From NCBI RefSeq assembly GCF_000189755.2, contig NZ_KI912183.1, positions 1,490,257 through 1,554,256 of the forward strand: DNA of 64,000 nucleotides. Reading direction: 5' to 3'. Each line of letters opens with the position of its first letter. The first letter of the stretch is position 1. Of the stretch, positions 52,720 through 60,240 are shown piece by piece. The notes under the pieces were generated by a model, which had not been told where the DNA came from, made no database searches, and saw only the letters and a list, made by a program, of their open reading frames with translations. Both the position numbers and the translations under genes were made by a program. The stretch comes from Desulfotomaculum nigrificans DSM 574. GTDB taxonomy: Bacteria > Bacillota > Desulfotomaculia > Desulfotomaculales > Desulfotomaculaceae.

Positions 52720-52840
52720 TTTAATGCATTTGAGGTTTATCAAGAAAGTTAAAGCGGAGGTTTCTCTGTACGACCCCATTGGTGTAGACAAGGAAGGTAA
52801 TGAAATAACATTAACTGTTTATCTGTGTTTAATGCCTTAA
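52715..52840 (+). pseudogene. sigK: sigK C-terminal part, truncated after ~33 matching codons
   Basis: Reading GAA ATT TTA from 52715 gives [20 protein letters not shown], then [13 protein letters not shown]: sigma-K region 2.4 end and region 3. Expected continuation is an IDIL/IDVL segment and then region 4 with the second HTH (SRSYVSRIEKRAL). Instead the frame reads TVYLCLMP and stops at 52838-52840. After skin excision the product would be about 155 aa instead of roughly 230 and would lack the -35-binding domain. The missing part is not found elsewhere in the window. Confidence 0.85.
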
Positions 52841-53225
52841 CTTAATCTAGTAGGAGGGTTGACAGCAGCCTCCGGTACTAATTGAAGTTAGGTAAGGTTT
52901 AATTTCGAAAAATTTTTAAGCAAAAGTATTCAACTATTTTTGCGAAGGTTTTATAGAGAAAAGGGGGGATCTTTTTAGCACAATTTTTGAATACCCCGGG
53001 TTACATTTTGCTCGGGCACCTAACCCGGGGTGTTGTAGCTCTTGTGAGGGGGCAAGATTTAGAAATCGTTCAAGTTTTTGGCACTTATTAAGTCACAAGA
53101 CGCGTAAACGAGCACGTGGTAACCCTTTTACGCTGTATTGCATAGCAAAGCAATAACGGGTACAAGAACGGGCAGGTTGTTAAACTGCCCGTTCTTGTTA
53201 TGTATACCTTGCACAGGCTATAGCT
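52841..53225. other. Non-coding region after the sigK break
   Basis: 385 bp with no gene. Hairpins: CCCCGGGTTA/TAACCCGGGG (52995-53031 area) and a perfect 14-bp stem ACAAGAACGGGCAG/CTGCCCGTTCTTGT (53162-53175, 53185-53198). No inverted or direct repeat marks an obvious insertion end at 52813. Confidence 0.5.
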
Positions 53226-53876
53226 TTATATACAGGACGCTGAGCTTGCCTTTGGCCATAGGGAATCTTCGTTTTGGAACTGTATCAGTATATCCCGAAA
53301 CTCCTCATATCTCTCCCTGTTGAAATATTTTGTTTCCGGTTGATAAAGGTAACTTATAATGCGCTCAACCTCGGCCCGGCTGGTATAGTACAGAATACCA
53401 CTGACCTCAGATTTGTTTGTGGCCTTTTGAACCTTTTTGGGTAGGGCACCGACTTCGGCGCTTAATACCTCCGTGAGTTCTGACAGAAAATATTTGTTGC
53501 CATATATTCGAAGGCGTGGTTGTCTCTGTTTGCGGCCACGCTTGGTTATGGTTAAAATATCTATTCGGCCGTGGATATCTATATAGGCTCGCAAGAAATC
53601 TCTGTGTTCATAAATTTTGGGATAATCCCGTTGCTCCGAAAATCTTGGTTGCCAGCCCAGTTTTTCGATTCGAGCAAAGTCAAAACCAGTGACTTTAAGT
53701 TTGTATTGAGGTTTACCCTTGTGTTCAGCAACAAAGACACTGCTTTTTAATCCGAGTTCTTGGCGTACTACATCAAGATAGTATCGTTCTTTATGTCGGA
53801 GAAAGAAATACTTTGTTCCATTATCTACGCTGTAACGGCCAATGGCCCAGAAAATACCTAACACGTAATTATCCAT
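53226..53876 (-). CDS. LAGLIDADG homing endonuclease family protein
   Basis: About 216 aa from an ATG preceded by GGGTGATATTG; a longer frame would start at 53972. Two LAGLIDADG-like helices are seen: DNYVLGIFWAIGRYSV near the start and DFLRAYIDIHGRIDI about 110 residues later, the single-chain two-repeat layout. The second motif is less canonical. Such enzymes cut long specific sites and spread themselves or host introns. It is free-standing and lies 410 bp from the broken sigK end. Confidence 0.72.
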   Translation of the reverse strand: MDNYVLGIFWAIGRYSVDNGTKYFFLRHKERYYLDVVRQELGLKSSVFVAEHKGKPQYKLKVTGFDFARIEKLGWQPRFSEQRDYPKIYEHRDFLRAYIDIHGRIDILTITKRGRKQRQPRLRIYGNKYFLSELTEVLSAEVGALPKKVQKATNKSEVSGILYYTSRAEVERIISYLYQPETKYFNRERYEEFRDILIQFQNEDSLWPKASSASCI

Positions 53877-53985
53877 CAATATCACCCAGTATGGTATTTT
53901 CGGTGATTGAAGATCTAAATCCTCTTTGCTGGAGGCCATGACGCTAACCACAATGGTCGGCCCGAAAAACAAACTTTAAAGTGAA

Positions 53986-54012
53986 AGACCTGGCCCAATC
54001 ACAGCCAGGTCT
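53986..54012. terminator. Hairpin between the endonuclease gene and the sporulation peptide gene
   Basis: AGACCTGG (53986-53993) and CCAGGTCT (54005-54012), perfect 8 bp; no clear T-run, so weak evidence for termination. Confidence 0.4.
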
Positions 54013-54128
54013 AACGGAGAGTAGAATTTTTGCCACTAGGGCAATTTTATTTTCCCCCACCCCTGGCGTAACATTCATTAATCAGTTTCCATATGATGGA
54101 TTATAAAATTAAGAAAGGAGAATGCTCA

Positions 54129-54242
54129 ATGGGAGATTATTGTGGTGGCGGATATGGCTTCGGGAATAACTTTGCGTTTATCATCTTCTTAATTTTAATC
54201 CTGCTAATCTTCGGTCATGGTTTTGGTACCTACGACGCCTAA
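54129..54242 (+). CDS. YjcZ/SscA-type small sporulation peptide
   Basis: A 37-aa peptide, too short for ordinary ORF calling: MGDYCGGGYGFGNNFAFIIF, then LILILLIFGHGFGTYDA. A glycine/tyrosine-rich head and one hydrophobic helix are the marks of the YjcZ/SscA family, small spore-associated membrane or coat-assembly peptides. AAAGGAG lies 8 nt before the ATG and a strong terminator follows, so it is a complete single-gene unit. In Bacillus these genes are expressed late in the mother cell. Confidence 0.75.
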   Translation: MGDYCGGGYGFGNNFAFIIFLILILLIFGHGFGTYDA

Positions 54243-54278
54243 GTGGGTGTAATCCTCCCACCCACCAAAGCCTCAGAA

Positions 54279-54305
54279 AACCCCTGGTCATTTCGGCCAG
54301 GGGTT
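54279..54305 (+). terminator. Rho-independent terminator after the sporulation peptide gene
   Basis: AACCCCTGG (54279-54287) and CCAGGGGTT (54297-54305), perfect 9 bp, followed by ACTTATT. Confidence 0.7.
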
Positions 54306-54337
54306 ACTTATTCCGGGCCCGCTGGCGGTTATGTTTT

Positions 54338-54657
54338 TCACCCCAGTTGGTCGAGATACCATAGTTGGCGGTACCGCAGCTCCTTGAGACGGGCCTTTAT
54401 CCGTCGTTCCTCTCCCGGGTCAGTGGTGGTTTCGAGTTTATCCTTCAATTGGTATATATCGTCCTTGGTCTGGTCAATGGCTTGGCGGGTCTCTTCTTCG
54501 GTCGCTGGTTAGTCCACTCCCATATAGATAGAGTATAAGCAGTAATTGTACCAAGTATAATCTGGAGCCACTGCGGGACATAGCAGCGGTTTAGGATTCC
54601 GATGAGTATAGCTACCTCTGAAATTGTTAATATGCTGGAAATGATTATCTGTTTCAT
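54338..54657 (-). pseudogene. Small membrane protein with coiled-coil tail, frameshifted
   Basis: The frame from 54657 gives a start and two membrane helices (MKQIIISSILTISEVAILIG; IILGTITAYTLSIWEW). Near 54520 it runs into a basic non-protein-like tail, while another frame there becomes clearly coding: ATEEETRQAIDQTKDDIYQL, then EERRIKARLKELRYRQLWYL and a stop at 54338. That second frame has no start codon and follows a TAA. One base gained or lost would join both halves into a ~105-aa protein. Pseudogene, sequencing error or programmed shift cannot be separated here. Confidence 0.45.
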
Positions 54658-55039
54658 GAGGGATGTAATTCGCTGAAATAGCGGGGAGTGTTAAGGCCAA
54701 AATTCTGTGTCGGTAAACATGGAATTTTGGCTTAATTATTTGTCGTTAACATCAATAATAAGGTACGCGCAGGATAAGGAATACCACATGCAGCCGCCGA
54801 AGGTGTGCGGGGCGTGCCGTTGTGGAAAAGCTCTTTTAAGCCACACCCCAGAGGGCTTTTCCACATAAGGCACACACGCAGGCCTTTTGACTTGCCAAGG
54901 AAGGTAATGGATTATCTTCCGTAGAACTTTAACTGGGGTGATTTGTGTTTACAGTTCTTAAGCAAAATAAAATGAGCTTTCGGTACATCCGCCAAGACCC
55001 CCGAAAGCTCACAACCCACAGGAACTGTAAAGTCCTGCT
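54658..55039. other. Intergenic region with nested inverted repeats upstream of the DUF6431 transposon
   Basis: Four perfect inverted repeats: GCCAAAATTC/GAATTTTGGC (54696-54731), TGTGGAAAAGC/GCTTTTCCACA (54821-54831, 54855-54865), TTTACAGTTC/GAACTGTAAA (54948-54957, 55022-55031) enclosing GAGCTTTCGG/CCGAAAGCTC (54974-54983, 55001-55010). Some may be transposase-binding sites of the left transposon end; no gene seen. Confidence 0.45.
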
Positions 55040-55672
55040 ATGATTATGGTAACTTTCTTAGGGGCATCTGTCAAAGAGTATTTAGAACGTTACGGTAAAA
55101 AATCTCCTGAATTCAACTTCCCATGCCCAATCTGCGGAAACTGTCGACCACATAGACACGGCCATTACGAGCGCTGGGCAGTGGATTCTAACAGCGAGCA
55201 GCGAATCCCAATTTACCGTTATGAGTGCCAGTCTCAAGGACATGAGGAGAGGACTATTTCTCTTCTTCCGGATTTTCTATGGCCTTTTCGGAGTTTTATG
55301 GCTTCCTTCATAGAAAGAGCCATATGTGTTAGAGTAGAAGATTCTCTTTCATGGGGCGAATTACTTAACATGTTTAACCCGCATTCCCACGTGGTCTCTT
55401 TAAAAACACTCAAGCGTTGGATTAGGGTGATATCCAGCAGGGCGCAAAAAGTCACTACCGACCTTTTTAACCTGTTGCTTAACGTCTTCCCCGGGCTAAA
55501 ACTTCCACCCCAAAAGCTTACTTCTCGTACAGAATTTGCTGTAAAAGTCCTTTTGTCTTTGGTTCGTTTTCTGTGTCGCGCTCTCTCTTTAACCTTGAAG
55601 AATACCTATTTCACTTCCCTTCCGGCTTTTTCTCTGATCCATCGGATGTTTGGGGCGAAAGCCTTACTTTAA
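55040..55672 (+). CDS. DUF6431-domain transposon protein
   Basis: A 210-aa protein with an N-terminal zinc-finger-like block, FPCPICGNCRPHRHGHYERW, followed by a basic helical region (DSLSWGELLNMFNPHSHVV; LKTLKRWIRVISSRA). DUF6431 proteins usually precede a DDE transposase and ATPase as here; the finger suggests binding of transposon ends. No clear ribosome site precedes the ATG, so the start is uncertain. Confidence 0.7.
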   Translation: MIMVTFLGASVKEYLERYGKKSPEFNFPCPICGNCRPHRHGHYERWAVDSNSEQRIPIYRYECQSQGHEERTISLLPDFLWPFRSFMASFIERAICVRVEDSLSWGELLNMFNPHSHVVSLKTLKRWIRVISSRAQKVTTDLFNLLLNVFPGLKLPPQKLTSRTEFAVKVLLSLVRFLCRALSLTLKNTYFTSLPAFSLIHRMFGAKALL

Positions 55673-55754
55673 GCCCACAAAAGTTGTCCTCTCCCTGGGT
55701 TTAGGCCTTTTTCGGATAATAGATTTAAAACCATGGAAAGGAGAAAGACACATT

Positions 55755-57143
55755 ATGGATGAAGAAAAGCGCTTGGCCATAGCGAATTTTCGCTATGGGC
55801 TCATTGCCCCAATTGTCTGCCGCAAGCTTGAAAAAGGAGAACAGGCGGCACTGCTAAAAGATATTTCAGCTAAAGAGTATATTGATCCTGATGGACATAT
55901 TGTAAGACCGGGTCTTAGGACTCTGGAACGCTACCTTCAGGCCTACCGAACGCATGGCTTCGAAGGGCTAAAACCACAAAGCAGGAAGGATAACTCTACT
56001 CCAAGAGTCATCCCCCAACACATCCTCGAAAAAGCCATAGAGCTTAAAAAGGAACTTCCTTCACGAAGTGTTGAGCAGATCATTAGGATTTTGGAGCTAT
56101 CGCAAATTGCGCCCCCGGGTGTTTTAAAACGAACTACCTTAGGACGCTATCTGAAGGAAATATCCCGACAAATTAAATCTGAACCAAGTTCTTTTCGCCG
56201 GTTTTCGTACTCTAAACGCAATCAGTGTTGGCAGGGAGATACTCATGCTACTCTCTATCTGCCTCATCCCACTGAATCCGGGCGGAAAAAAGCAGTTAGA
56301 CTGGTTGCCTTTATTGACGATTTCAGCCGCTATATTACGCATGCCGAGTATTACTGGGATGAGAAGCTACCAAGACTCGAAGACTGTTTGAAAAAAGCAA
56401 TACTGCGCTGTGGGGTTCCGGAGAAACTTTATGTCGATAACGGTTCCGTTTACCGCGCTAGCCACCTTGCCAGAATCTGCGGCGAGTTAGGAATTCATTT
56501 AGTCCACTCCCGTCCTTACAAACCCCAGGGGCGAGGCAAAATTGAAGGCTTTTTCCGGTACTTAGACAGAAGCTTTCGTCCGGAAGCCCAAGCGCTCGTG
56601 GAACAGGGGAAGCTAATAACCTTAGATGACTTAAACAACTTCTTTTGGGCCTGGCTCGATTTGGCCTACCAGAAAAAGAAACATTCTTCAACATCGGTAA
56701 AACCCGTAAACCGCTTCAATAACTGTACTCATCCCATCCGTAAGGTTGATATTGCCGTACTCAACGAAATATTTCTTTGGCAGGAGCAACGTATTGTCGA
56801 TAAGGCCTGCTGTTTCTCGCTAGAGGGTAACACTTACGAAGTTGAACCAATACTGGCCGGCAAAAAGGTTACTCTCAAATTTGATCCGTATGACCTTTCC
56901 GTAATCCAGGTTTGGTTTGAAGGAAAACGATATCTCGATGCAAAGCCGCTAGATCTATCTAAGCCACGTCATCCAAAGGTTCCACTCGATCAGTTAACCG
57001 AAGTGCCTCCATCAAGTGGTCTCAATTACCTGGAACTTTTAAAAAAATCTTACGATGAAGAGTTAGCCAAAACCTTAGGTGGCCTTACCTATGCCAATCT
57101 TTCAGTTGGTGAACTAAAGCATACGGCTGGTGAGGCCCAGTGA
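55755..57143 (+). CDS. DDE-type transposase (Mu/TniA/Tn552-like integrase core)
   Basis: A 462-aa transposase from an ATG after AAAGGAG; the longer frame adds 35 unlikely residues. HTH domains occupy ~1-140 (AIANFRYGLIAPIV; RTLERYLQAYRTHGFEGLKP). The rve core carries the triad: WQGDTHATLYL (Asp, ~160), LYVDNGSVYRASH (Asp, ~228) and GRGKIEGFFRYLDR (Glu, ~263). A Mu-C-like beta barrel follows. The end overlaps the ATPase start by 4 nt. Confidence 0.88.
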   Translation: MDEEKRLAIANFRYGLIAPIVCRKLEKGEQAALLKDISAKEYIDPDGHIVRPGLRTLERYLQAYRTHGFEGLKPQSRKDNSTPRVIPQHILEKAIELKKELPSRSVEQIIRILELSQIAPPGVLKRTTLGRYLKEISRQIKSEPSSFRRFSYSKRNQCWQGDTHATLYLPHPTESGRKKAVRLVAFIDDFSRYITHAEYYWDEKLPRLEDCLKKAILRCGVPEKLYVDNGSVYRASHLARICGELGIHLVHSRPYKPQGRGKIEGFFRYLDRSFRPEAQALVEQGKLITLDDLNNFFWAWLDLAYQKKKHSSTSVKPVNRFNNCTHPIRKVDIAVLNEIFLWQEQRIVDKACCFSLEGNTYEVEPILAGKKVTLKFDPYDLSVIQVWFEGKRYLDAKPLDLSKPRHPKVPLDQLTEVPPSSGLNYLELLKKSYDEELAKTLGGLTYANLSVGELKHTAGEAQ

Positions 57144-57943
57144 TTCAAGAATACTTCGGCTTTACCAGTGAACCTTTTACAAAGGATATTTTGCCGGAAC
57201 ACCTTTTTCGTACACCGCGGTTTGAAGAGTTATTGGCAAGACTAGAGTATGGAGTGAAAAAACGTTATTTCTGTCTCGTTACAGGGGATATTGGAGCCGG
57301 AAAATCTACAGCCATTCGTTACTTAGCTAAAAACTTGGATGAAAACCGTTACAAACTGCTTTATCTTACTGACTCAGACTTAAAGCCCAGAGACTTTTAC
57401 CGCGAATTACTTTTTCAGCTGGGCTGTACCCCCGAGCACCAGCGTATCGACGCTAAGCGTCAGTTTATGCGCCTCATCCTTGACTTATTTGAGAACCAGA
57501 AGCTTACACCTGTTGTGGTTGTAGACGAAGCCCATCTTCTCTCCAATTCGATGCTGCACGAAATCCGTTTTCTGACTAACTTTAAGATGGACTCCCTTTC
57601 CCCAATGGCCCTAATTTTGGTTGGCCAGCCGGAGTTACGCGGTACTTTGGCTATGCAAATATTTCAGGCGATTACCCAGAGAATTCAAGTCCGTTACCAC
57701 TTAAGCGGCCTAACCTTAGAAGAAACGGGAGCTTACATTTCTCACCACTTGGAAGTGGTAAAAGCCAAGAGCCAAATCTTTAGTCCGGATGCAGTCAAAG
57801 AAATCTATGCTTACTCGAAAGGCATTCCAAGGGTGATTAACAACCTATGTACGGCCTGCCTTCTTGCTGCCCGAATGCAGTCTAGCTTTGTGGTCGATCG
57901 GGAAGCCGTCCTTCGGGTCATTGAGGATTTTCGTAAGTTTTAG
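57140..57943 (+). CDS. AAA ATPase, ExeA/TniB-like transposition partner
   Basis: A 267-aa ATPase: YFGFTSEPFTKDI opening, Walker A GDIGAGKSTAIRYL (~49), Walker B VVVVDEAHLLS (~128), sensor LILVGQPELR (~158) and the IPRVINNL C-motif (~232). Partners of this type (MuB, TnsC, TniB) select target DNA and activate the transposase. Start codon is inferred at the frame beginning, overlapping the transposase stop. Confidence 0.88.
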   Translation: MIQEYFGFTSEPFTKDILPEHLFRTPRFEELLARLEYGVKKRYFCLVTGDIGAGKSTAIRYLAKNLDENRYKLLYLTDSDLKPRDFYRELLFQLGCTPEHQRIDAKRQFMRLILDLFENQKLTPVVVVDEAHLLSNSMLHEIRFLTNFKMDSLSPMALILVGQPELRGTLAMQIFQAITQRIQVRYHLSGLTLEETGAYISHHLEVVKAKSQIFSPDAVKEIYAYSKGIPRVINNLCTACLLAARMQSSFVVDREAVLRVIEDFRKF

Positions 57944-57951
57944 AACAATAC

Positions 57952-57983
57952 ATGCTCACCGCCGATCAAGGTGAGCATTTTTG
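57952..57983 (+). terminator. Terminator after the transposition ATPase
   Basis: ATGCTCACC (57952-57960) and GGTGAGCAT (57970-57978) are perfect 9-bp arms followed by TTTTG. Confidence 0.75.
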
Positions 57984-57992
57984 TATTCCAAA

Positions 57993-58100
57993 TTTTTGAC
58001 AACCGTCAATGGCGGAAATGCCTAACTCTTAGGCAACTTTATTTGGCAGAGTAGGACTACCGTCAATGACGGTTGCCAAATGCCCGTCAAATAAAGTGGG
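57993..58100. repeat. Repeated boxes at the probable right transposon end
   Basis: ACCGTCAATGGCGG and ACCGTCAATGACGG recur about 63 bp apart (near 58001 and 58059) and CCGTCAAATAAAG appears near 58084, with GGCAACTTTATTTGGCA between them. Multiple short related boxes at one end are typical for Mu/Tn7-like transposases. Confidence 0.5.
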
Positions 58101-58184
58101 TTTCAACACGGGGAGTCCTGCTATTTATCCTCATTACATCCTATTACAACATTACAAAGCATAGAATATCTTGAGGTGGTTGAT

Positions 58185-58415
58185 TTGATTAAACACATTG
58201 AAAAGTTTAGCTCGAAATTTAATGAAAAAAATAGTAGAAAGAGTATTGCTAAAAATACACCTGTGCCTTGCCAATTCTTGCATGATTGTAAAATTTGTAA
58301 GGCTTTTGACAAGAAGAGGTATCAAGAGTGTGTAGAAAGTGGGTCATTTCCAGAAAATCAATCGGAATATGATTTGATAGTGAGTTCCATGTGGTGTGAA
58401 CTAGCCACCACTTAG
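58185..58415 (+). CDS. Small cysteine-containing protein, probably 3'-truncated by an IS insertion
   Basis: About 76 aa from a TTG 5 nt after GAGGTGG: LIKHIEKFSSKFNEKNSRKS, then CQFLHDCKICKAF and a later CVESG. The last codons (CELATT and the stop) lie in the hairpin end of the neighbouring IS605-type element, so the original C-terminus is lost. The CxxxxxCxxC spacing suggests metal binding. Not recognised. Confidence 0.45.
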   Translation: MIKHIEKFSSKFNEKNSRKSIAKNTPVPCQFLHDCKICKAFDKKRYQECVESGSFPENQSEYDLIVSSMWCELATT

Positions 58416-58530
58416 CCTGCCGGCTGGAAGTGGGGGCTTCCTGCTTCATAGACTACAGCCTGCTGTCGCAGGTCTTACATGATCTCCACAGGCGTCAATT
58501 CGGGTGGTCCCCACCCTATTGAAAGATCAT
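58400..58530 (-). ncRNA. Candidate guide (omega) RNA at the tnpB 3' end
   Basis: 131 nt between the tnpB stop and the element's right end, rich in short hairpins and ending exactly at the transposon border, where guide RNAs of IS605-type TnpB end and the flanking DNA serves as guide. Inferred from position and family knowledge only. Confidence 0.45.
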
Positions 58531-59619
58531 TTATGCAATCATAGCCAAACCCCGGCGTTCGATTAGTTTTGCTGATACCAAGTCCCTGGGTTGTACCAGG
58601 CCACAAACGTGACACTGATGAATACGAACACTCAGGTCTTTTGGTACACTAGCACCACAAAGGCATTCTTGAGAAGTACCCTGCGGCGGCACCTTTAGAA
58701 ATACTTTGCCTTTCTGGATAGCTTTGTACTCCAGAAAACTTCCAAACATAGACCAGCCGGCGTCATGAATAGACTTGGCCAGTTTCTTGTTTTTGGCCAT
58801 GTTTTTAACCTTCAAATCTTCTACAAAGATATACTTATACCGTTTTACAATACTCAGACTTGTCTTGTGCAGAAAGTCCTTTCGCTGGTTAGCTACCTTG
58901 GCGTGAAGTTTAGCTACTTTTGCTTTGGCCTTCCCTCGGTTGTTGGAACCTTTCACTTTGCGGGAAAGCTGCCGCTGTAGTTTAGCTAGTTTCTTCTCCA
59001 CCTTGCGGTAATGTTTAGGGGTTTCGATAAAAGTACCGTCTGACAGTACGGCGAAAAACTCCAGTCCCACGTCAATGCCAACCGAATTACCGATGGTATT
59101 TTTAATGGGCGGAGCTTCTACTTCTGCCGTCAGGTTAACGTACCATTTGCCACCGTGAAATTTTACATTGGCTCTGGAAATAAGGGACGGGATGAATTCA
59201 CGGTGAGCAGTCATCTTGACAAAACCTATCTTAGACAGGTAGATGTAACCAGGCTTAGAAAAGGTCTTCTTTACCTCATCCACCTGGGGGTAAGTGAAAG
59301 ATGTGTAGTGGTTACGGTCTTTGAACCTGGGATACCCAGCTTCTTTAGCAAAGAAACGCTGGTAAGCAAAATCTAACCGGTGCAGCACATCCTGCAACAC
59401 CTGACTCTGAATTCCTTTATATTCCTGGTGAGACTTCTTATAGATAGGGATAATGTTCTGCTGTTGGGTATAATTTAACCCTTTGCCGGTTTCTTTGTAG
59501 ACTCTTTGCCTTTCCGATAAGGCCCAGTTGTAAAGTTTCCGGCAGAGCTTTAGTGTGTGAAACATCTTTCTCTGCTGTTTATTTGTCGGGTGTATCGCAA
59601 AACGGTAGGTGATTTGCAT
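58531..59619 (-). CDS. tnpB: TnpB RNA-guided nuclease of IS200/IS605 element
   Basis: A 362-aa protein. RuvC-I VGIDVGLEFFAVL (Asp ~180), RuvC-II YIFVEDLKVKNM (Glu ~266), a reduced zinc finger (SQECLCGASV and CHVCGLVQ) and RuvC-III QPRDLVSAKLIERRG (Asp ~350). All three catalytic acids are present, in contrast to the IS607 TnpB in this window. Starts on the base where tnpA ends. Confidence 0.9.
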   Translation of the reverse strand: MQITYRFAIHPTNKQQRKMFHTLKLCRKLYNWALSERQRVYKETGKGLNYTQQQNIIPIYKKSHQEYKGIQSQVLQDVLHRLDFAYQRFFAKEAGYPRFKDRNHYTSFTYPQVDEVKKTFSKPGYIYLSKIGFVKMTAHREFIPSLISRANVKFHGGKWYVNLTAEVEAPPIKNTIGNSVGIDVGLEFFAVLSDGTFIETPKHYRKVEKKLAKLQRQLSRKVKGSNNRGKAKAKVAKLHAKVANQRKDFLHKTSLSIVKRYKYIFVEDLKVKNMAKNKKLAKSIHDAGWSMFGSFLEYKAIQKGKVFLKVPPQGTSQECLCGASVPKDLSVRIHQCHVCGLVQPRDLVSAKLIERRGLAMIA

Positions 59620-60026
59620 TAGTCTTTCCTCTTTTCACCTTGAGTTTCGATATATTTTTTAATAACTTCAATAGGTGCACCGCCGGTTGTCAAAAGGCAA
59701 AAACTTTGCGACCAAAAATACTCTTTCCAAAGGCAATTCCTAACTTCTGGATATTCCTTCTTAATAAGCCTGGATGATGCGCTTTTGAAAGCGTTGATAT
59801 ATTTAGAAATCTGGGAATTAGGATGAGCTTTGAAAAGAACGTGAATGTGGTCTTGGTCATGATTGTATTCAATGAAGGTGATGTTATAGTTTTGTCCGAT
59901 ATATTCTCCAATCTCTTTAATACGGTTAGCAATTCTGTCATCTATGACCTTTCTTCTGTATTTAACTACCATTACAAGATGGTAAGTAAGAAGAAAGACT
60001 GAATGACTATTTGTGTCTAATTTCAT
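59619..60026 (-). CDS. tnpA: IS200/IS605 Y1-type transposase
   Basis: A 135-aa HUH single-strand transposase: HDQDHIHVLFKAHP carries the His-x-His metal site (~57-70) and APIEVIKKYIETQG the catalytic Tyr (~125). Length and order are standard. Moves single-stranded DNA by peel-and-paste at replication forks. Confidence 0.93.
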   Translation of the reverse strand: MKLDTNSHSVFLLTYHLVMVVKYRRKVIDDRIANRIKEIGEYIGQNYNITFIEYNHDQDHIHVLFKAHPNSQISKYINAFKSASSRLIKKEYPEVRNCLWKEYFWSQSFCLLTTGGAPIEVIKKYIETQGEKRKD

Positions 60027-60240
60027 AGCAATAATCAGCCCTTTATGCTATTGCTGCTGATTATATTATACTAGAAATATTTTATTAGAGTACCAAAAAT
60101 CGGCAATTCATCCCACCACTTTAGAAGTGTGGGAATTCTTGCCGAATGATGTTAAAATATACTATAATAGAATAGCACACCCAGTGAGGCAAAAAGTACA
60201 ATGACTACCCGAAGTAAAACATCGTCTTCTTGCTAATTAA

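Larger units (their letters stand above)
54940..58125 (+). mobile_element. DUF6431 / DDE transposase / AAA-ATPase transposon; ends approximate
   Basis: Three plus-strand genes in a tight run: a DUF6431 protein, a Mu/Tn552-like DDE transposase and an ExeA/TniB-like ATPase, a recurring transposition unit of Firmicutes. Repeated boxes lie downstream at 57995-58100. The terminal inverted repeats and target duplication could not be fixed. Confidence 0.6.
58396..60160 (-). mobile_element. IS200/IS605-family element with tnpA and tnpB
   Basis: A Y1 transposase gene abuts a tnpB gene on the minus strand. The right end (58396-58440) carries the imperfect hairpin ending in CTAGTTCAC on the minus strand, and the left end has TCCCACCACTTT/AAGTGTGGGA (about 60113-60137). 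These subterminal hairpins replace inverted repeats in this family. The exact left border is uncertain by some 20 bp. Confidence 0.75.

Noticed and set aside
53226-53972. The LAGLIDADG gene as part of a group I intron in sigK.
   Set aside because: The gene is antisense to sigK, no intron core pairing was seen, and no downstream sigK exon is in the window.
55031-58125. An 11-bp direct repeat AGTCCTGCTAT at 55031-55041 and 58113-58123, looking like a target duplication of the DUF6431 transposon.
   Set aside because: The left copy overlaps the start codon of the DUF6431 gene, so the element cannot begin there; 11 bp is also long for this transposase class. Probably chance or a subterminal repeat.
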